Source: Paenibacillus sp. URB8-2 (GTDB taxonomy: Bacteria; Bacillota; Bacilli; Paenibacillales; Paenibacillaceae). Taken from it: a DNA stretch of 64,000 bases. Shown here in pieces: positions 17,121 through 25,666 of the stretch (its first letter is position 1; each line of letters begins with the position of its first letter). Made by a program: the position numbers and the translations under genes. The notes under the pieces were generated by a model, which saw nothing but the letters and a program-made list of their open reading frames with translations, did not search any database and had not been told where the DNA came from. The stretch spans positions 2,356,001 through 2,420,000 of the forward strand of contig NZ_AP023239.1 in assembly GCF_013393385.1 (NCBI RefSeq). Direction: 5' to 3'.

Positions 17121-17613
17121 ATTAACCACGCTGAGTTTGTTTGAACGAGGAGCGCAGGAAGAAGTGCTGCCATGGTGCCAGCAGGAAAAGGTGACGACCT
17201 TTCTGTACAGCAACCTGTACCGCGGTTTGCTCTCCGGTTCAATGATGCTGGACCGGCAGTTTAAGGGTGTCGATATGCGCGGCGGGATGGACCCGAAATT
17301 CCAGGAGCCCAGATTCGGTCAGTATTTGGCGGCGGTCGACCAACTGACCCGGCTGGTCCGGGAAAAATACGGCAGATCGATGATCGAGTTGGCCGTTCGA
17401 TGGGTGCTCGATCAACCGGGCACCGGAATCGCTCTCCGGGGGGCGCGGCATCCGGAGCAGCTCGAGACGCCGGGAAAAATCGACGGCTGGCATCTGACGG
17501 ATGAAGATATGCAGGAAATCGATCAAATTCTCCGGCAGACGATTTCTGAACCGATCGGTCCGGATTTCATGGCGCCTTCGACAATAAAACAGATGAAGGC
17601 GATGGCACGTTGA
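17107..17613 (+). pseudogene. Aldo/keto reductase remnant, 5' half missing
   Basis: The open frame encodes only the C-terminal half of a roughly 320-residue aldo/keto reductase. It opens in the strand-6 region (SLFERGAQEEVLPWCQQ), continues through YRGLLSG, ELAVRWVLDQPG and GARHPEQL, and ends normally. The catalytic Asp-Tyr-Lys-His half is absent. The frame begins inside the T-run of the preceding terminator, without a promoter or ribosome binding site. It therefore looks like a decayed gene whose 5' part was deleted when the patB-like gene and its terminator came to lie next to it. A functional short protein is unlikely. Confidence 0.8.
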
Positions 17614-17649
17614 GTGAGTCGAGTCAATGACAGGAAATAACCGCGCAAA

Positions 17650-17682
17650 AAGCCGGCGCCCGGAAAACCCGGACGCCGGCTT
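17650..17682 (-). terminator. Terminator of the M42 peptidase gene
   Basis: AGCCGGCG-CCCGG and CCCGG-A-CGCCGGCT form a long GC-rich stem with an AAAA loop. On the minus strand it is followed by TTTTTG. Confidence 0.75.
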
Positions 17683-17741
17683 GCTGGAGTTCAATTAAAT
17701 TCCGCTATACCGCAGCCTTCAGCAGTCTCTAAGGATTTCTT

Positions 17742-18794
17742 TCAGTTCGCTCCCACATAAGCCGCAAGCAGCTTGGCCGTATTGAATACGGCCTGCTTGT
17801 GCGTACGCTCCATGGAGTGGGATGCATGAACACCGGGGCCAATCAGCGCGGCCCGGATATTGGCGCCGCCATGAAGCGCCGCGGAGGCGTCGGAACCGTA
17901 ATGCGGATAAATATCGACCGCATGAGGGATGCCGAGGCCCTGAGCCAGCTCGATCAGCCGTCCGGTCATCGTATAATCGTACGGGCCGGTGGAATCCTTG
18001 GCGCAGATGGATACATCGGTCTCCTTGCAGCTCAAATCGTCGCCCAGGACGCCCATATCGACGGCGATCAGCTCGCTGATTTCGCCGGGAATCCAGGACG
18101 CGCCGTGGCCGACCTCTTCATAATTGGAGATCAGCAGAGACAGGTTGTAGAGCGGCTTCCAGCCTTCGCGCTTGATGCTTTCCAGCAGGCCGAGCAGGGC
18201 GGCGACGCTCGCTTTATCGTCCAGATGGCGCGACTTGATATAACCGCTTGGCGTGAACACGGGCCGGGCGTCAAACGAGATGAAATCGCCCACGGCGATT
18301 CCCAGCTTCAGCACATCTTCCTTGCCTGAGACCACTTCGTCAATGCGGACCTCCATATTTTCTTCCACGCGCTTAATATCACGGGCATCGGCGGGGTAGG
18401 CGTGGGCGGAAGGACGCGTCGACAGAATCGTTCCGGTATAGGTCTTTCCGCTGCGCGTGTGAATAACGCAGTATTCATTTTCGATGCTGTACATCGTGAA
18501 GCCGCCGACGGTGGTCAGTCGCAGAGTGCCGTCCGGACGGATGGAACGGACCATCGCCCCGAGTGTATCGACATGGGCGCTCAGTCCGACGGTGCGGGAA
18601 GGATCAAGACCGTCTACACTCAGGATAAGTCCGCCTTTTTCGTTCCAGGACATGTTTACGTCAAGCGCCGCAGCCTCCTCGGCGACGAGCTTCAGAACGG
18701 CATGGGTGAAGCCGCTTGGGCTCGGCGTTTCCAGCAGTTTTTTCAGAGTGTTCAGAATGTAATCTTCATTGGGCTGAATCGTAAGGATTGGCAA
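17742..18794 (-). CDS. M42 family aminopeptidase (FrvX-like)
   Basis: A 350-residue di-metal aminopeptidase or endoglucanase-like peptidase of family M42, cytosolic and usually forming tetrahedral dodecamers. Metal ligands and catalytic residues are visible in LSAHVDTLGAMV, RHLDDKASVAALL, NYEEVGHGAS and DMGV, with a final GPGVHASHSMERTH. The TTG start lies seven bases behind AGGAGG. It probably trims peptides for amino-acid recycling. The LapA-like gene lies 21 bases upstream on the same strand and could share its transcript. Confidence 0.92.
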   Translation of the reverse strand: MPILTIQPNEDYILNTLKKLLETPSPSGFTHAVLKLVAEEAAALDVNMSWNEKGGLILSVDGLDPSRTVGLSAHVDTLGAMVRSIRPDGTLRLTTVGGFTMYSIENEYCVIHTRSGKTYTGTILSTRPSAHAYPADARDIKRVEENMEVRIDEVVSGKEDVLKLGIAVGDFISFDARPVFTPSGYIKSRHLDDKASVAALLGLLESIKREGWKPLYNLSLLISNYEEVGHGASWIPGEISELIAVDMGVLGDDLSCKETDVSICAKDSTGPYDYTMTGRLIELAQGLGIPHAVDIYPHYGSDASAALHGGANIRAALIGPGVHASHSMERTHKQAVFNTAKLLAAYVGAN

Positions 18795-18815
18795 AGGGGG
18801 TCCTCCTGTCTATTA

Positions 18816-19148
18816 TCAATTAAACGTGGTCGTTCCTTCGGAAAGGGGGCTGTCGGGTACCGTAACCGCTGTGTTTGCCGCTTCAAGGCCGGCAATTCTT
18901 TCCTGCGCCTGCGCCAGCTCGGCAGTCAGCGATTTGATCTTTCTCTGCTGCTTGTACTGGCGGAAAATACCGTACGAGCCCACAATTACCCCGCCGATCA
19001 GCGCGCAGCTGAGTATAACCAGAATCAAGGGGAGCGATACGATGCTGAAACCGAAGTTCACCTGAACCGGATCTACGTTAATGACGGCAAAAAGGGCAAT
19101 CAGCAGCGCAAAAATCAGGCCGAAAATTATAGACCATTGCATTCTCAT
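18816..19148 (-). CDS. LapA-like (DUF1049) membrane protein
   Basis: A 110-residue protein with two N-terminal membrane segments (about residues 5-25 and 40-62). A cytoplasmic coiled-coil tail (QYKQQRKIKSLTAELAQAQERI) follows. The VNVDPVQVNFGF loop between the helices is characteristic of the LapA/DUF1049 family. The ATG at 19148 follows GAGGAAG; upstream codons to 19274 have no start context. Distant E. coli LapA helps assemble lipopolysaccharide, which a Firmicute lacks, so the role here is unknown. Confidence 0.82.
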   Translation of the reverse strand: MRMQWSIIFGLIFALLIALFAVINVDPVQVNFGFSIVSLPLILVILSCALIGGVIVGSYGIFRQYKQQRKIKSLTAELAQAQERIAGLEAANTAVTVPDSPLSEGTTTFN

Positions 19149-19204
19149 AATAAACTTCCTCCTCGGGCAATTTGCGAACCACCGATCTAGGGGCCGCTTT
19201 ACAT

Positions 19205-19237
19205 TATAAAATCCCTTACCCCAAAAAGGGGCAAGGG
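19205..19237 (-). terminator. Terminator of pepF
   Basis: CCCTTaCCCC and GGGGcAAGGG form a stem around an AAAAA loop. On the minus strand it is followed by ATTTTAT. Confidence 0.65.
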
Positions 19238-19279
19238 ACGACATGGACTTGCAACCGAAAACGCCTTGGGGCACACGTT

Positions 19280-21070
19280 TTACTTAGTTAACTGTTCCAT
19301 CTGTTCGATCACATTCTCGAATACGCTCATAGCTTCGCGGATTGGCTGAGGCGAAGACATGTCAACGCCCGCTTTTTTCAGAATATTGATCGAATAGTCA
19401 CTGCCGCCGCTCTTCAAGAAACCGAGATATCGGTCAACCGCCGGTTTGCCTTCCTCCAGAATCTGTTTGGAGAAGCTGGTGGCCGCCGAGAAGCCCGTCG
19501 CATATTTATAGACATAGAAGCTGTTATAGAAATGCGGAATCCGCGCCCATTCCATCTCGATGTCCTTATCCACGACCATGTCCTTGCCATAATATTTGAG
19601 GTTCAGATCATAGTAGATGGCGGACAAATCCTGCGGAGTGAGCGATTCTCCCTGCTCGGCACGTTCGTGAACGATTTTTTCGAACTCGGCGAACATCGTC
19701 TGCCGGAACACCGTTGTGCGGAATTGATCCGCGTAATAGGTAAGCAGATACATTTTTTCCTTCTTATCCGTCGATTTTTCCAGCAAATAATGCATCAGCA
19801 GCGCTTCGTTTGTTGTGGAAGCCACCTCTGCAAGGAAGATCGTATATTGGGCGTCACGGTATTTCAGCGTATTATCCGAATAGTACGAGTGAAGGGCGTG
19901 CCCCATTTCATGCGCCAGCGTGAACATGCTGTTCAGGTTGTCGTTATGGTTCAGCAGCACATACGGATGCGTGCCGTAGGCTCCCCAGCTGTAAGCTCCT
20001 GTGCGCTTGTTCTCGTTCTCGTATACGTCGATCCAGCTGTTGTCGTAGCCTTCCTGGAGCGCCTTCAAATAATCCTCGCCAAGCGGCTTGAGGCCATCCT
20101 TCGTGATTTTTTTGGCTTCGGCAAAAGGAATATCCATCTTGTATTCGTCCACCAGCGGCGCGAACAGGTCGTACATATGGAGCTCATCCACGCCGAGCAG
20201 TTTCTGGCGCAGCTTCATATAACGGTGCATCAGCGGCAGACTCTCGTGGATCGTATCGATGAGATTCGTGTAGACCTCTTTGGAAATATTGTCGCCGAAC
20301 AGCGACATTTCCAGCACGGAAGGATATTTCCGCACTCGCGAATAAAAGACGTTCTTGTTCACGTTGGCGCTCAGTGTTGCGGCGATCGTGTTCTTTTGCT
20401 TGGCATACGTTTCGTAAACCGCTGTAAAGGCGTTCTTGCGGACTTCCCGGTTCGGGCTCTCAAGGAACTTTATGTAGCTGCCGTGGGTCAGTTCGACTTC
20501 CTTGCCGGATTCGTCCTTGATTTTCGGGAATTTAAGATCGGCGTTGTTCAGCATGCCAAAAATATTTTGCGGCGCCTGGGACAGCGTGCCGACCTGCGCG
20601 AGCAGCGCTTCTTCCGCTTTGGACAGGACATGGGCCTTTTGGCGCTTCATTTCGGTCAGCGTGAATGTGTACTCCGACAGCGCCGGATCGGCGATGAACT
20701 CGTCAAGCTTCTCCACGGGCAGCGCCAGGATTTCCGGCGTCACATAGGAGAGGGCTTCCCCAGCGTCCACACTGAGCTTCTTCGCTTTCTGGGACAGCGC
20801 CTGGTAGACCGGATTGGCGGTATCTTCATCCTGGCGCATATGGGCGTATACATACAGACGCTCGGTCTTGAGCGACAATTCGTCGTCCAGTTCAAAACAT
20901 TCTTTCAGCGCGGAAGCAGTGCTCAATTTGCCCTGGAATTTGGAGGCTTCCTCAATCAACTGCTTCGTTTGATCATAAGTTTTGTCCCATTCCTGCTGTG
21001 AAGCGAACATATCTTCAAGCTTCCAGCGGTTCTCGACAGGCACTTCGTTTCTCTTCAATAATTGTTCCAT
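19280..21070 (-). CDS. pepF: Oligoendopeptidase F
   Basis: A 596-residue M3-family zinc metalloendopeptidase that degrades oligopeptides. The zinc site HEMGH is in TLAHEMGHALHSYY and the third ligand in ASTTNEALL. Residues 1-120 form the helical N-lobe typical of PepF. ATG 21070 has a perfect AAGGAGG six bases upstream and matches the usual start of cytoplasmic PepF (LLKRNEVPVENRWKLEDMF). The same frame stays open to an ATG at 21196, also with AAGGAGG eight bases upstream. That start would add 42 residues resembling a signal peptide (see findings). Confidence 0.93.
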   Translation of the reverse strand: MEQLLKRNEVPVENRWKLEDMFASQQEWDKTYDQTKQLIEEASKFQGKLSTASALKECFELDDELSLKTERLYVYAHMRQDEDTANPVYQALSQKAKKLSVDAGEALSYVTPEILALPVEKLDEFIADPALSEYTFTLTEMKRQKAHVLSKAEEALLAQVGTLSQAPQNIFGMLNNADLKFPKIKDESGKEVELTHGSYIKFLESPNREVRKNAFTAVYETYAKQKNTIAATLSANVNKNVFYSRVRKYPSVLEMSLFGDNISKEVYTNLIDTIHESLPLMHRYMKLRQKLLGVDELHMYDLFAPLVDEYKMDIPFAEAKKITKDGLKPLGEDYLKALQEGYDNSWIDVYENENKRTGAYSWGAYGTHPYVLLNHNDNLNSMFTLAHEMGHALHSYYSDNTLKYRDAQYTIFLAEVASTTNEALLMHYLLEKSTDKKEKMYLLTYYADQFRTTVFRQTMFAEFEKIVHERAEQGESLTPQDLSAIYYDLNLKYYGKDMVVDKDIEMEWARIPHFYNSFYVYKYATGFSAATSFSKQILEEGKPAVDRYLGFLKSGGSDYSINILKKAGVDMSSPQPIREAMSVFENVIEQMEQLTK

Positions 21071-21299
21071 GGGAATCCTCCTTAATAGATGGGATGATGA
21101 TTGCGCGGGCTGCCGTCCGGCCGCGGCGGAGGACAAGACCCCCTGCAGCAGGCCAAGCGCGAGCAGCAGTGAAAGAGATCGGGCGGCGAATGGCATGGCT
21201 GCGGCCTCCTTAAACTAAAGGTCCGCCTAGTATTCCCCGGCAATCCATAATTATGAATCTATTTCTGCGCTGTTTGCCAACCGTGAACTCGTTAAAGTG

Positions 21300-21470
21300 T
21301 CAGGTCAGCAAGTCAATGATGACGAAAACAAACGCCAGCGCAATCATAATAACCGTGATAAGCGCCATGCTCCTTCTCATTTTGGGGGCAAGGCGGTCCT
21401 TGCCCATAATCAGCACGGCTCCCAGACACAGGACGGCGACGACATAAATTGCAAGACTCTCGTTGTTCAC
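21300..21470 (-). CDS. Small two-helix membrane protein
   Basis: A 56-residue protein with two hydrophobic segments (about 6-22 and 35-55) separated by a basic loop, GKDRLAPKMRRS. The GTG start is three bases downstream of the previous gene's stop, with CAGGTG as a weak ribosome binding site, so translational coupling is likely. The in-frame coding sequence has no gaps and ends in a hydrophobic helix, unlike a random frame. Family and function are not recognised; the open frame is too short for most ORF callers. Confidence 0.6.
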   Translation of the reverse strand: MNNESLAIYVVAVLCLGAVLIMGKDRLAPKMRRSMALITVIMIALAFVFVIIDLLT

Positions 21471-21473
21471 CAA

Positions 21474-21707
21474 TTACACCTGCTTGAACGCTTCAATGAT
21501 GCGATTATACTCTTCCTGATTATCTTTATAGGATTCCTTGTTGAACCGGTTATTCACCCACTGCATCATGGCAGGACGGCTCATGAAAGTGTGCGTTTCT
21601 TCGCCCCATTGGTCCGATATTTCCCGGAGAATGATATAGCGGCCCTGGACTTCAACAGTCATCATATTCCATTTGTCCGTTTTGTATATTTCGTGTTTTT
21701 TGATCAT
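21474..21707 (-). CDS. Conserved hypothetical 77-residue protein
   Basis: A 77-residue soluble protein starting at ATG 21707 after GGGTGGG; the longer open frame upstream to 21806 overlaps the cold-shock promoter and is unlikely to be translated. Visible traits are a beta-rich N-half (VEVQGRYIILREI) and an amphipathic C-half with RPAMMQWVNNRF and EEYNRIIEAFKQV. No family is recognised. It is the first gene of a two-gene unit with the small membrane protein at 21300 and diverges from the cold-shock gene. Confidence 0.65.
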   Translation of the reverse strand: MIKKHEIYKTDKWNMMTVEVQGRYIILREISDQWGEETHTFMSRPAMMQWVNNRFNKESYKDNQEEYNRIIEAFKQV

Positions 21708-21800
21708 AGTAGTCCCACCCTGGCGATATTTGGTTTTGGGTAAATGATAACGCACCGGGGAAGGGAAAAGCAAATAATTCACGCTCAAGTAAAAGATGGA

Positions 21801-21829
21801 TTGCATTGCCCGGAAGAGTAAAGTATAAT
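21801..21829 (+). promoter_or_regulatory. Sigma-A promoter of the cold-shock gene
   Basis: TTGCAT and TATAAT with a 17-base spacer. The start codon is 46 bases past the -10. Confidence 0.75.
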
Positions 21830-21838
21830 GTAGATATT

Positions 21839-21852
21839 CGCCATATATGGCG
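21839..21852 (+). promoter_or_regulatory. 14-bp palindrome in the cold-shock gene leader
   Basis: CGCCATATATGGCG is fully self-complementary and begins just about the transcription start, 22 bases ahead of the start codon. It could be an operator or a short leader helix close to the AGGAGG site. Confidence 0.35.
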
Positions 21853-21874
21853 GTATTTTTAGGAGGTTGTTCAC

Positions 21875-22072
21875 TTGAAAGGTACAGTAAAATGGTTTAA
21901 CGCAGAAAAAGGCTACGGTTTCATCCAAGTTGAGGGCGGCGAAGACGTATTCGTTCATTTTTCCGCAATCCAAGGAGATGGCTTCAAGACTTTGGAAGAA
22001 GGTCAAGCTGTTGAATTCGATATCACTGAAGGCAATCGTGGAGCCCAAGCTGCTAACGTAACTAAACTGTAA
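21875..22072 (+). CDS. csp: Cold-shock protein (CspA/CspB family)
   Basis: A 65-residue single cold-shock domain that binds single-stranded RNA and DNA and acts as an RNA chaperone. RNP1 is KGYGFIQV (residues 12-19) and RNP2 is VFVHF (25-29); KWFN near the N-terminus supplies further aromatic contacts. TTG start eight bases behind AGGAGG. Length and sequence match B. subtilis Csp proteins. A 14-bp palindrome lies in the leader, and the gene has its own strong promoter and terminator. Confidence 0.97.
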   Translation: MKGTVKWFNAEKGYGFIQVEGGEDVFVHFSAIQGDGFKTLEEGQAVEFDITEGNRGAQAANVTKL

Positions 22073-22162
22073 TACAAAGCGGAAGGGATTAACTCTTCGC
22101 TCTGAATATACTTGATATGGTAAGCTTTTATTAAGGCGCTATCCAACAACGTATAACTCAAG

Positions 22163-22193
22163 ACACAGTTCTCGAATGGGAGCTGTGTTTTTT
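22163..22193 (+). terminator. Terminator of the cold-shock gene
   Basis: ACACAG-TTCTC pairs with GGAG-CTGTGT, followed by TTTTTT. It lies about 90 bases after the stop. Confidence 0.75.
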
Positions 22194-22220
22194 ATTGCTT
22201 CTAGAGTTTGATAGAAATAT

Positions 22221-22265
22221 AAAAATCAGGGCACCGCCAGTCTCTTGAAGGAGACAGCGGGGCCC
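22221..22265 (-). terminator. Terminator of the nitroreductase gene
   Basis: GGGCaCCGC..GTCTC and GAGACaGCGGgGCCC form a long interrupted stem. A TGATTTTTAT run follows on the minus strand and CCCTTTTG on the plus strand. Confidence 0.75.
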
Positions 22266-22290
22266 TTTTGTGTCCTGCGTTTTGCGGGAT

Positions 22291-22938
22291 TTACTCGACA
22301 ATGGTCAAAATCTCATCGATCTCTTTGCGCGCAATCATTTTTGGCTGAACGACGGGATGTCCAAGCGCAACGGCCATATTGATCTGACGGTCCTCGGGAA
22401 TGTTCAAGTATTCTCTAAGATCCTGTTCCGCCAGCAGTACGGGTCCGGTCATCGGGCAGGTAGCAAGCCCTTTGGCGTGTGCGGCGAGCATCAGATTTTG
22501 AACGGACAGGCAGCTGCTCTTGATTCCTTCCTCTGCCCAGATCTCCGGACTGCCGAACTCGAGCGGGTCAAAGATACGTTCCCGGAATTTTGAAGTGTAG
22601 GGGGTGGCCAGGCAAATAATCATCGCCGGAGCGCTCCCGAAAGCAGTCGCGTAGGGGCCGAACGACTTCACCATCAGCTTGGCCTCCCGTGCCAGTCCGC
22701 GGGTTTCCGCCGCAGCCGCAATTTCGCCCAGCCGTTTCCAGGTAAAGGCTTCGATCGTTTTAATTTTGTCGCGGTTCATCACGGCGATAAATTCCCAGGT
22801 CTGCGAGTTGGTGTCGCTGGGAGCAAAGCGGGCGCAGTCGATAATATCCCTTACGTCTTCCGGAAGTACGTCTTCTTCGCTGAAATCCCGGATACTGCGG
22901 CGGGACTGAGCCAACTGCTTGAAATCGTCAAAAGTCAT
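22291..22938 (-). CDS. Nitroreductase family protein
   Basis: A 215-residue FMN-dependent NAD(P)H oxidoreductase. The N-terminal RRSIRDFSEEDV segment binds FMN phosphate, ARFAPSDTNSQTWEF is the conserved flavin/dimer segment, and the C-terminal NMAVALGHP is typical of the group. It would act as a cytosolic homodimer on nitro- or quinone-type compounds; substrate not predictable. The ATG is preceded by GGAAGGGG. It is a single gene with its own terminator. Confidence 0.9.
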   Translation of the reverse strand: MTFDDFKQLAQSRRSIRDFSEEDVLPEDVRDIIDCARFAPSDTNSQTWEFIAVMNRDKIKTIEAFTWKRLGEIAAAAETRGLAREAKLMVKSFGPYATAFGSAPAMIICLATPYTSKFRERIFDPLEFGSPEIWAEEGIKSSCLSVQNLMLAAHAKGLATCPMTGPVLLAEQDLREYLNIPEDRQINMAVALGHPVVQPKMIARKEIDEILTIVE

Positions 22939-23009
22939 TGCGGAATGCCCCTTCCAATATTGTTACCAGGTACTAACACCTGCTGCTTAGTCTATTATAA
23001 CGTAACTTC

Positions 23010-24305
23010 TTACAGGTGAGAAGCATCGGCAGGGGTATGTGAAGCAGGCGCTTCCGGACGCTTCGCCCGGCCGAGCCGTTTCCATGGAACAAGCGCGGAC
23101 TCGCTGTCCGAATCAACCCAATATTTTGCAAAAAAACCGGCACAGGCAACGATAGAGAGCAGCATCGCTATCCGATAGAACGGCGCAAGTCCCGCTTCCT
23201 GAAAAATAATCCCTCCAAACGTTCCGCTGAGCAGTCCAGATACGCTCGACCAGATGACGGTGAAGATAGCCATTCCCGTCGCCCGCAGATGATCCGGAAT
23301 AATGCGCGTAATATAGCGGACGGCTGTTACATAAAAGACTCCGAACGTGATGCTGTGCATCAGTTGAATGGCAATCATTCCGCCCGGATCGTGAACGGAC
23401 GACATGAGCAGAAACCGGACGGCGTACATCAAGCTGGCCAAAGCGAGCAGAGGCAGCTCCTTGAAACGGTCTCCGTATTTTCCCAGCAGAAACAATACCG
23501 GAATCTCGCTTAGGGCTGAAAACAGCAGCGCCCAGCCAATCAGTTCCGCCCCGGCTCCGAGCTGCTTCATGCTTACCGTCAGAAAAGCCTCATTCATCCG
23601 GTGCCCCAGGGCAAGCACAAATACACAGCCGAAGAACCAGAGAACTTCCCTTTTAAAGAGAATCTGTCTTAAGCCGTCCGATTTGACGCCGGTCGGCGGT
23701 GCGTCTTCCATTGCGGATTTATTTGTTGTCCGGTTCTGTTTCTCCGGTTTCGTATCCTGAAGCATCCATGCAGTAAACAGAGACATTATAATGATAATGA
23801 TACATAGATATACGCTCCACGACGTGCCGAGCGCTCGAAGCAGATAGCCGATTGATAGGGCAAAGAAAGCGTACCCTATCGAACCGAACACGCGTATCGA
23901 AATAAAATTCCGGCCCCGCCGCTCCGCGATTTTGATAGCCATTGTATCCGACAGCGGAAAAACCGGGTAATAGAAGAAATAAAAGAAGGACAAAATAACC
24001 ATAACCGAAGAAAATTCGGACGCTTGGGACAGCAGCACTGCTGTGGCGAGCTGGCCGCCAAGCAGGATGACCATAATTTTTCGAATGGTACCGAGCCGGT
24101 CGCTGATCATACTCCAGAACAGGTTGGAGAGAATTGAGATAAGCGGGCCGAGAGAATATAAATAGCCGACCTGAGCGCTGCTGAATCCCAAATGGCTGTA
24201 AAAGAGCGGGAAATAGGATACGGCAAGTACGCTGGTTCCGTAAATGGTGAACATAAACGAACGCAGCCAGTTCTGATCGGTGAAACTTCCGTCTCTTTGC
24301 TTCAT
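23010..24305 (-). CDS. MFS transporter (MFS_1-like, YwbF type)
   Basis: A 431-residue transporter with about 12 membrane segments. The opening FMFTIYGTSVLAVSYFPLF and the WSMISDRLGTIRK loop after helix 2 resemble the HcaT/YwbF-like branch of the major facilitators. Start ATG 24305 follows GGGAGG; a TTG/ATG frame to 24350 lacks a site. The last 30 residues form a charged cytoplasmic tail. Substrate unknown; the group contains nucleoside, sugar and phenylpropionate carriers. It diverges from the ytpB-like gene. Confidence 0.83.
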   Translation of the reverse strand: MKQRDGSFTDQNWLRSFMFTIYGTSVLAVSYFPLFYSHLGFSSAQVGYLYSLGPLISILSNLFWSMISDRLGTIRKIMVILLGGQLATAVLLSQASEFSSVMVILSFFYFFYYPVFPLSDTMAIKIAERRGRNFISIRVFGSIGYAFFALSIGYLLRALGTSWSVYLCIIIIIMSLFTAWMLQDTKPEKQNRTTNKSAMEDAPPTGVKSDGLRQILFKREVLWFFGCVFVLALGHRMNEAFLTVSMKQLGAGAELIGWALLFSALSEIPVLFLLGKYGDRFKELPLLALASLMYAVRFLLMSSVHDPGGMIAIQLMHSITFGVFYVTAVRYITRIIPDHLRATGMAIFTVIWSSVSGLLSGTFGGIIFQEAGLAPFYRIAMLLSIVACAGFFAKYWVDSDSESALVPWKRLGRAKRPEAPASHTPADASHL

Positions 24306-24486
24306 AGCTGCATTCCTCCCGATACTTGGCATAAGGACGGATGCACGCATAAGCTGACGGTTAAATTCATGTAAGCACTCCTCTGAAGATGAAATACGGA
24401 TAGTATATCATAAAGTAATGATAGATTATGTAGTTAATTTGCCTTATCCATGAAAATTCATGGAAGTATCCGAGTGATTTTCTTGT

Positions 24487-24515
24487 TTGTACAAACGTTT
24501 GGATCATATTATAAT
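24487..24515 (+). promoter_or_regulatory. Sigma-A promoter of the ytpB-like gene
   Basis: TTGTAC and TATAAT with a 17-base spacer, 29 bases before the GTG start. Confidence 0.7.
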
Positions 24516-24544
24516 AATTATGATTTGGATAAGGAGACAACAAT

Positions 24545-25642
24545 GTGGAGGCACCGTCATTGAGTGAATTTGAGCAAGGCCGTTCCCTGAGTCCGCGCGG
24601 CCCGATTGGATTAATGAGCAGGGTCTACAAGTACGTGCTGCCAGAGGTAAGGAACTGCCTTAATGTCTGGCGCAAGGATGCGGAAGGGATTCCCGATCCC
24701 GAGCTTCGGAAGCAAGCGCTCGCAAGTATCGAAACGAAACAGTTTCATTGCGAAGGCGGAGGCATTTACGCCGCGGGCAATTTGCCGATGAGGCATATCC
24801 TCATCCCGCTGATTGTCGCCTATCAGACGATAAGCGATTATTTGGACAATCTGTGCGACCGCAGCACTTCTATGAACGCCGAAGACTTCAGGCTGCTGCA
24901 CCAATCAATGCTGGATGCGATTACACCGGGAGCTGAACCGGTTAATTATTACGCGCTCCGCAGCGAACAAGATGATGGCGGATATTTGCACCGGCTGGTC
25001 CGCACTTGCCAGGAAATGATCTCAAGGCTTCCCGGATACGCGTCCGCGGCCCCGGAGATTTCTGAACTGGCCGGATTATATACGGATCTTCAGGTCTATA
25101 AGCATATTCGTCCCGATTTAAGGGAAGCTGCGCTTAAGGAATGGTGGGAGAAGAAGCGAAGCAGGGCGCCGCAATTATATTGGAATGAATTTGCGGCGGC
25201 GACAGGATCGACGTTGGGTGTTTTTATGTTGTTTTTGGCTTCCTGTGACTCCAGGCTGAGCAAGCCGGACGCTTCATTGATTCGAGCCGGGTATTTCCCT
25301 CATTTATGCTGTCTGCATATAATGCTGGATTATCTGATCGATCAGGATGAGGACCGCGCCGGCGGCGATCTCAATTTCTGCAATTACTACGACAATACGG
25401 ATACCATGCTGAATCGGATTGCTTCAATCGTGGAGTGGGCACGAAAAGATGTTCGGAACATACCTGAGACTCCCCTGCACCGCATGGTCATCGAGGGGCT
25501 GCTGGCATTGTATTTATCCGATCCGAAAGTCAGCGAACAGCGGGAGGTTCGCTCTGTCTCTAGAAGGCTGATGAAGAGAAGTCCTCTTACCAGACTGTTT
25601 TTCTTTGTCAACAGCCGGTGGATACGCAAGCATTTGTATTAG
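24545..25642 (+). CDS. ytpB: Tetraprenyl-beta-curcumene synthase (DUF2600)
   Basis: A 365-residue class IB terpene synthase. In B. subtilis YtpB cyclises all-trans heptaprenyl diphosphate to the C35 terpene tetraprenyl-beta-curcumene. Close matches to YtpB include GLMSRVYKYVLPEV, PDPELRKQALASIETK, FHCEGGGIYA and YQTISDYLDNLCDRST; the last carries the DYLDN/D-rich metal site. A second acidic site is DYLIDQDEDRAGG. The GTG start follows AAGGAG. No squalene-hopene-type cyclase or prenyl diphosphate synthase gene is adjacent. Confidence 0.9.
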   Translation: MEAPSLSEFEQGRSLSPRGPIGLMSRVYKYVLPEVRNCLNVWRKDAEGIPDPELRKQALASIETKQFHCEGGGIYAAGNLPMRHILIPLIVAYQTISDYLDNLCDRSTSMNAEDFRLLHQSMLDAITPGAEPVNYYALRSEQDDGGYLHRLVRTCQEMISRLPGYASAAPEISELAGLYTDLQVYKHIRPDLREAALKEWWEKKRSRAPQLYWNEFAAATGSTLGVFMLFLASCDSRLSKPDASLIRAGYFPHLCCLHIMLDYLIDQDEDRAGGDLNFCNYYDNTDTMLNRIASIVEWARKDVRNIPETPLHRMVIEGLLALYLSDPKVSEQREVRSVSRRLMKRSPLTRLFFFVNSRWIRKHLY

Positions 25643-25666
25643 CATTCTAAGGAGGAAACCATTCGT

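Noticed and set aside
19532..21001. Long plus-strand open frame antisense to pepF
   Set aside because: PepF is clearly coding on the other strand; the antisense frame has no family motif, no ribosome binding site and unusual composition.
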